Assembly (NCBI GenBank): GCA_964012875.1
Contig: CAXGUU010000116.1
Span: 1 to 9,935, forward strand
Reading direction: 5' to 3'
DNA from: CAXGUU01 sp964012875
GTDB lineage: Bacteria; Pseudomonadota; Gammaproteobacteria; Ga0077536
DNA: 9,935 nt
Position numbers and translations under genes: made by a program. The notes under the pieces were generated by a model. That model searched no databases. It saw only the letters and a list, made by a program, of their open reading frames with translations, and had not been told where the DNA came from. This document shows, in pieces, positions 6,332-9,935 of the stretch (position 1 is the first letter of the stretch; each line of letters opens with the position of its first letter).

Positions 6332-8296
6332 ATGAGTACCCAACCTGATAGCCACGGCAGCGTCGTTAACGCTCGCCCGCCAAGACTCCGTGACTGGACT
6401 GAAGCGCAGTTTGAGGAAACCTATCATTGCGACCGTTTCACGGCGATGGTGCTTTCCAACCGGCTGCGCTATACCGTCGATCACATGAGTACCGGCCTCA
6501 TGTTCAGCGCGTTCTCGCCCATTATTCGAGACTGGTATGACTTCACCATGACGGTCTCCGGACCGGCGGACATGGATTACCCCATGCCCGCGGTCTCAAG
6601 CTCGCTGCTGGTTTTCCTCGGCACCATGGAGGACGCCGTACGCAACGTCGTCGAGGAGTACGGTGTCGACAGGTTGAAGCCTGGCGACGTTCTCATATGC
6701 AATGACCCCTATCGTGCGGGCAACCATGTCAACGACACCTGTTTCATTCGGCCCGTGTTTCACGACGGGCGTCCGATCGCGTTCATGAATTCGCGCGCTC
6801 ACCAGCTTGACATGGGTGGTGTCACGCCGGGTGGATTCAGCGGAACCAAGGCCAACGTGTATGAAAACGGCCTGGTCATAGGGCCGATGCTGTTGTTCGA
6901 GCACGACGAACCAGTCCGGTCGACTTTCAGCCTGGTGTTCGACAACACCCGCTTCGCCGGTTTTCTGCAACCCGATTTTATGACCATGGCAGAGCAACTG
7001 AAGCTCGGCGAGAAACTGTTACTCGAAAGCGTGGCGCGCTACGGCGAAGCGGCTTATCGCGGTACCGTCCAATACTGTTGCGATGCTTCCGCCGAGGCCA
7101 TGGAAGACGCCATCGCAACCATCCCGGATGGTGAATACCAAGTCGAAGAGTCGCTCGATGCCGACGGCGCCGGTGACGATGAACCGCTGATCGTACGAGC
7201 GAAAGTCATCAAGAAAGGGTGCCGTGTTGAGGTCGACCTGAGCGGTTCGTCGCGCCAGGCGAGGACCTGCATTAACGCAGGCCCGCTTGACGCCAAAACA
7301 GCGGTTGGCGCCGCATTCAAATTACTCGTTGATCGTGAGACGCCGTTTACCTCCGGCGCGTACCGGCCATTCGATATCGTTGTTCCCCCGGGAACGATTC
7401 TCTCGGCCCTGCCGCCCGACGGCGCGATCATGGCGTACTGGGAAATTTCCGCCGTGCTGTTGAACGGCATCGTGCGTGAAGTGGGTAAGGCCCTCGACGA
7501 CAAAGCCTTTGCCGGCGACTACGGCGCAGTCGCTGTTCATAACGCGCATGGCATCAACCCCGACGGCACGCCATGGCAGAACATTGGTATCGTCGGGGGC
7601 GAACACGGGCCGTGGGGTGCGGACCAGGCGAACGACGGCGAATCCTATACGGTGCCCTACATGATCAACGGACTGGATCCGTCTACCGAGGCCTCTGAGC
7701 TCGATTCCCCGGTGCTGCTGATGCGCAAGGAGTATGTTTCCGACTCGGGCGGAGCCGGATTTAACCGCGGCGGTGCGTCAGTGCTCAAAGATGCCTACTG
7801 GGAAACGGCCGGCGAACACTACAGCCTGCCGATTCGCTTAAAACAGGCGACCGGGTTCGGCGTCCAGGGTGGCGGAGACGGTATCGCCGGCGCCTGCTGG
7901 CTGTTTGAAGCTGATGACCCTGCCGTGGATCAGGATACACGCCTGATGCCAATCGAAAACGCCGATTACCGCCGCTCTAAACCCATCGCCGGCGTACTGA
8001 ATCCCGACGAGAAGTCGCTCGATCCGAAGGGAGAGTACTTCTACTACGCAAGGCAACCCATGTGGCATACCAACCCGGGCGCGTATTCCCGCTACATCAC
8101 CAACGGCGGCGGCGGCTACGGCGACCCGTTTACGCGCGGTCCGGCACGGGTGCTTAAAGATGTCCGGGACGGCTATGTTTCCGTTGTCGGCGCGGCACGC
8201 GACTATGGCGTGGTCGTTGAAGGTGACCCGGAAAATGATCCGGAAGGCCTGGTGCTGAACGAAAACGCGACGACCAGGCTGCGTCAAAACCGCTAA
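6332..8296 (+). CDS. hyuB: hydantoinase B/oxoprolinase family subunit (HyuB-type)
   Basis: This 654-residue protein is the partner of HyuA. The family includes N-methylhydantoinase B, the 5-oxoprolinase B part and the alpha-like subunit of acetone carboxylase. The opening block SNRLRYTVDHMSTGLMFSAF (42-61), N124-D125-P126, then H132-x2-D135 and A156-H157-Q-L-D-M-G-G are conserved. From knowledge of acetone carboxylase structure, the equivalents of H132, D135 and H157 bind the catalytic metal (Mn). The glycine-rich tail NGGGGYGDPFTRGP (591-604) and the RDGYVSVVGAARDYGVVV end are typical. These metal residues are shared across the whole family, so they predict a metal enzyme but not the reaction. 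Length is at the longer end of the family; internal segments such as 425-460 look lineage-specific. It is translationally close to hyuA, as expected for stoichiometric subunits of one complex. No frameshift or truncation is seen. Confidence 0.92.
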   Translation: MSTQPDSHGSVVNARPPRLRDWTEAQFEETYHCDRFTAMVLSNRLRYTVDHMSTGLMFSAFSPIIRDWYDFTMTVSGPADMDYPMPAVSSSLLVFLGTMEDAVRNVVEEYGVDRLKPGDVLICNDPYRAGNHVNDTCFIRPVFHDGRPIAFMNSRAHQLDMGGVTPGGFSGTKANVYENGLVIGPMLLFEHDEPVRSTFSLVFDNTRFAGFLQPDFMTMAEQLKLGEKLLLESVARYGEAAYRGTVQYCCDASAEAMEDAIATIPDGEYQVEESLDADGAGDDEPLIVRAKVIKKGCRVEVDLSGSSRQARTCINAGPLDAKTAVGAAFKLLVDRETPFTSGAYRPFDIVVPPGTILSALPPDGAIMAYWEISAVLLNGIVREVGKALDDKAFAGDYGAVAVHNAHGINPDGTPWQNIGIVGGEHGPWGADQANDGESYTVPYMINGLDPSTEASELDSPVLLMRKEYVSDSGGAGFNRGGASVLKDAYWETAGEHYSLPIRLKQATGFGVQGGGDGIAGACWLFEADDPAVDQDTRLMPIENADYRRSKPIAGVLNPDEKSLDPKGEYFYYARQPMWHTNPGAYSRYITNGGGGYGDPFTRGPARVLKDVRDGYVSVVGAARDYGVVVEGDPENDPEGLVLNENATTRLRQNR

Positions 8297-8388
8297 CGGG
8301 ACGGCCTCGCGGAAGTACCTGCGGCTCTTGAAATACGGGCGCGTTGACCCACATTAATGCAACCAGTAACTACGGATAGCTAGCAGCG

Positions 8389-9201
8389 ATGGTTTCCCAC
8401 GCTAACCAGGCCGACTTTCAGGAACGTGTCATCGTCACTTCGCACCAGCGGCCCGTGCTGGTCGACTTTTGGGCAACCTGGTGCGGACCATGTCAGTCGT
8501 TGGCACCAATCCTCGAATCGCTGTCTGAGTCACTGGCCGGAAAACTGGATGTCGTCAAGGTCGATACCGATGCCGAAGCCGAAGTTGCAGCCGAATATGG
8601 CATTCGCTCACTACCGACACTCATCTTGTTTCGCGACGGGCAGTCGGTCGGGCAACTGGTGGGCGCGCAGCCACTTTCCGCAATCGAGGAACTGGTCGAT
8701 CCCTGGCTGCCCAAAGCAAGCGATGACGACCTCGATTTGGCTCGTCAGGCCATTGACGGCGGCGAGCACACGGCCGCGCTCAAACACCTAGAGTCAGCAC
8801 TGGCACTGGAAGCGACCGACTACAGAATTCACCCCTTACTGGCTGCGACCTATCTGGAACTGGGCCGTGTGGATGATGCCGAGGCAATGATCGCGAGCCT
8901 CCCTGCTAACATCGCGGTCGATGACATTTACGATGGCATTCGCGCGCGCATCCGCATGTCCGCCGGTGGCGGCAACGTTGATCCGAAAGACGAAGTGAGT
9001 GTCGCCTTCGCCGCTGCAATGTCAGCCGCCGCCGCGAACGACTATGATTCCGCGGTGAGCGCACTGCTGGGCTTGCTGCCGGCGCAACGGGCGTGGAACG
9101 ACGGCGCCGTGCGCACCGCTCTGCTCGACATATTCAACGTGCTTGGAAGCGACCCGCGTGTGCGGGAGTGGCGAACGAAAATGGCCCGCTCACTCAACTA
9201 G
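8389..9201 (+). CDS. cnoX: thioredoxin-TPR chaperedoxin (CnoX/YbbN-like)
   Basis: This 270-residue protein has an N-terminal thioredoxin domain (about 1-107) followed by a helical TPR-like region (about 112-270), the CnoX/YbbN layout. The active site is W31-C32-G-P-C35, with FWATWCGPCQ and the cis-proline P76 in RSLPT. CnoX proteins hold unfolding proteins under oxidative (chlorine) stress and hand them to GroEL or DnaK. E. coli CnoX lacks the CxxC pair, whereas others keep an intact CGPC; this protein belongs to the second sort and should be redox-active. It has no signal peptide, so it is cytosolic. The start at 8389 fits the domain onset, but the ribosome site is weak (GGA 12 nt upstream). 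It is separated from hyuB by 92 bp with only a poor promoter candidate (TTGAAA at 8328), so read-through from the operon is possible. A functional link with HyuAB is not evident. Confidence 0.88.
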   Translation: MVSHANQADFQERVIVTSHQRPVLVDFWATWCGPCQSLAPILESLSESLAGKLDVVKVDTDAEAEVAAEYGIRSLPTLILFRDGQSVGQLVGAQPLSAIEELVDPWLPKASDDDLDLARQAIDGGEHTAALKHLESALALEATDYRIHPLLAATYLELGRVDDAEAMIASLPANIAVDDIYDGIRARIRMSAGGGNVDPKDEVSVAFAAAMSAAAANDYDSAVSALLGLLPAQRAWNDGAVRTALLDIFNVLGSDPRVREWRTKMARSLN

Positions 9202-9243
9202 ATGCGCTCTCAAAAATAATTGAGCTAGCACCGACTCGCTGTG

Positions 9244-9275
9244 TCGCTCCCGGTCTGGACTAGTCCGTCGAGCGA
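9244..9275. terminator. imperfect hairpin in convergent gap, possible bidirectional terminator
   Basis: TCGCTC (9244-9249) pairs with GAGCGA (9270-9275). Inside it, CGG (9251-9253) can pair with CCG (9265-9267), and CT with AG around a five-base loop, with small bulges between. The core GGACTAGTCC (9257-9266) is itself a perfect palindrome. It lies between the convergent cnoX-like and TPP-enzyme genes, where a terminator is expected. No clear T-tract follows on either strand, so the call is tentative; a TTTTT run on the minus strand lies about 30 bp farther on. Confidence 0.35.
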
Positions 9276-9322
9276 TAACCGGCAGCCCAGGTCGGCGCAT
9301 GCTGCCATCGGAATCCCCAGTC

Positions 9323-9935
9323 TTAGCGCTTAAGCCCACCACCCAGGTTCTGATCGACGATCACCTCGATCAGCCGAGGACCACGGGTTTTCATGGCATC
9401 CGTGAACTGTGCGTGAAATTCGGCAGTGGTGGTGGCGCGGCTGCCGGGTACACCCATGCCCTGCGCAACCTGAACCCAGTCAATGTCCGGCTTGCTTAGG
9501 TCAAACATCGACAAAGTCTTGTCCGTCGGCGCGTCGGTTTTCAAACGCTCCAGTTCAACGTTCAGAATTGCGTAACTGCTGTTGTTGAGCAACACGACGG
9601 TCACGTCGCAGTCTTCGCGCGCCATGCTCCAAAGCGCCTGGGCGGTATACATCGCGCTGCCGTCGGCCTGAAACGCCACAACCTTTCGATGCGGACAGGC
9701 GATGGCCGCGCCGAGGCTGAGCGGCAGCCCCTGCCCTATCGATCCACCGGTGATTGCCAGCCAGTCATGACGCTTTGCTCCTTGCGTACGCAGGAACAAC
9801 TCAAGCCCGCAAGTAATGCCTTCATCCGAGACGATGGCATCCTCGGGCAGCAGCGCACTAATAACATCGCCGATCGCGCCCGGTGTGAGGCTGCCATCGA
9901 CGATGGCCGGTGCTATCTCCGGTTGTGATGTATAC
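9323..9935 (-). CDS. TPP-dependent enzyme, acetolactate synthase large-subunit family (C-terminal part)
   Basis: The frame stays open to the window edge, giving 203 residues of the C-terminal part; the start and the N-terminal two thirds lie outside. The visible portion is the TPP-binding domain: LTPGAIGDVISALLPEDA, ITGGSIGQGLPLSLGAAIA, then A90-D91-G92-S-A-M-Y and N117-N118 in TVVLLNNSSYAIL. The first Gly of the usual GDG TPP motif is Ala, but the metal-binding Asp and the Asn remain. The sequence resembles the IlvB-like group sometimes named IlvX or unassigned 'acetolactate synthase large subunit', plus benzoylformate decarboxylase relatives, more than true biosynthetic IlvB. Such enzymes decarboxylate 2-oxo acids or cleave or join C-C bonds. 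No IlvN-type small subunit gene is seen within the window. Convergent orientation with the cnoX-like gene indicates a separate transcription unit. Product and start remain unresolved because of truncation. Confidence 0.85.
   Translation of the reverse strand, partial: YTSQPEIAPAIVDGSLTPGAIGDVISALLPEDAIVSDEGITCGLELFLRTQGAKRHDWLAITGGSIGQGLPLSLGAAIACPHRKVVAFQADGSAMYTAQALWSMAREDCDVTVVLLNNSSYAILNVELERLKTDAPTDKTLSMFDLSKPDIDWVQVAQGMGVPGSRATTTAEFHAQFTDAMKTRGPRLIEVIVDQNLGGGLKR

Noticed and set aside
8328..8358. Promoter TTGAAA/ATTAAT for the cnoX-like gene
   Set aside because: The spacer is 19 bp and the -10 matches only four of six positions; too weak to annotate.
9209..9224. CTCAA...TTGAG inverted repeat after the cnoX-like gene
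   Set aside because: It is a five-base AT-rich stem, too weak to stand as a terminator alone.

Overview
This window carries eight protein genes and no recognisable RNA genes, insertion sequences or CRISPR arrays. It is moderately GC-rich, gene-dense and looks chromosomal. The gene set (a YtoQ-like protein, a FolE GTP cyclohydrolase I, a thioredoxin-TPR chaperedoxin, an IlvB-type TPP enzyme and a hydantoinase/oxoprolinase operon) suits a proteobacterium. A gammaproteobacterium is my best guess, but that is inference from family resemblance and no phylogenetic marker is present. All reading frames look intact; only the last gene runs off the edge.

Layout. At the left edge, a YtoQ-family gene (6-452, +) converges with folE (537-1103, -). 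Upstream of folE on the same strand lie a double-hotdog MaoC-type protein (1210-2109, -) and a D-aminoacylase-type amidohydrolase (2145-3872, -). The amidohydrolase starts in a 158-bp divergent promoter region (3873-4030). That region holds a plausible sigma70 promoter for the minus-strand genes, and a 12-bp perfect palindrome (18 bp with one mismatched pair) overlaps its -10 box. In the other direction runs a tight operon: a 76-residue cysteine-rich zinc-ribbon protein (4031-4261, +), a HyuA-type ATPase subunit (4285-6312, +) and a HyuB-type metal-site subunit (6332-8296, +). A CnoX-like thioredoxin-TPR protein follows (8389-9201, +). After a convergent gap with an imperfect hairpin comes the C-terminal third of a TPP-dependent enzyme (9323-9935, -; 5' end outside the window).

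How the genes may work together. The best-defined system is the zinc ribbon + HyuA + HyuB trio. Its composition (ASKHA-fold ATPase, metal-binding HyuB subunit, small zinc protein) recalls ATP-dependent acetone and acetophenone carboxylases, and the zinc ribbon resembles the small D subunit of hydroxyarylic acid decarboxylases. I infer either an uncharacterised ATP-dependent carboxylase or a cyclic-amide hydrolase. With the divergent amidohydrolase and MaoC-type protein, and possibly the nearby TPP lyase, it would form a catabolic module for an unidentified amide- or ketone-containing substrate. FolE, YtoQ and the chaperedoxin are probably unrelated housekeeping neighbours.
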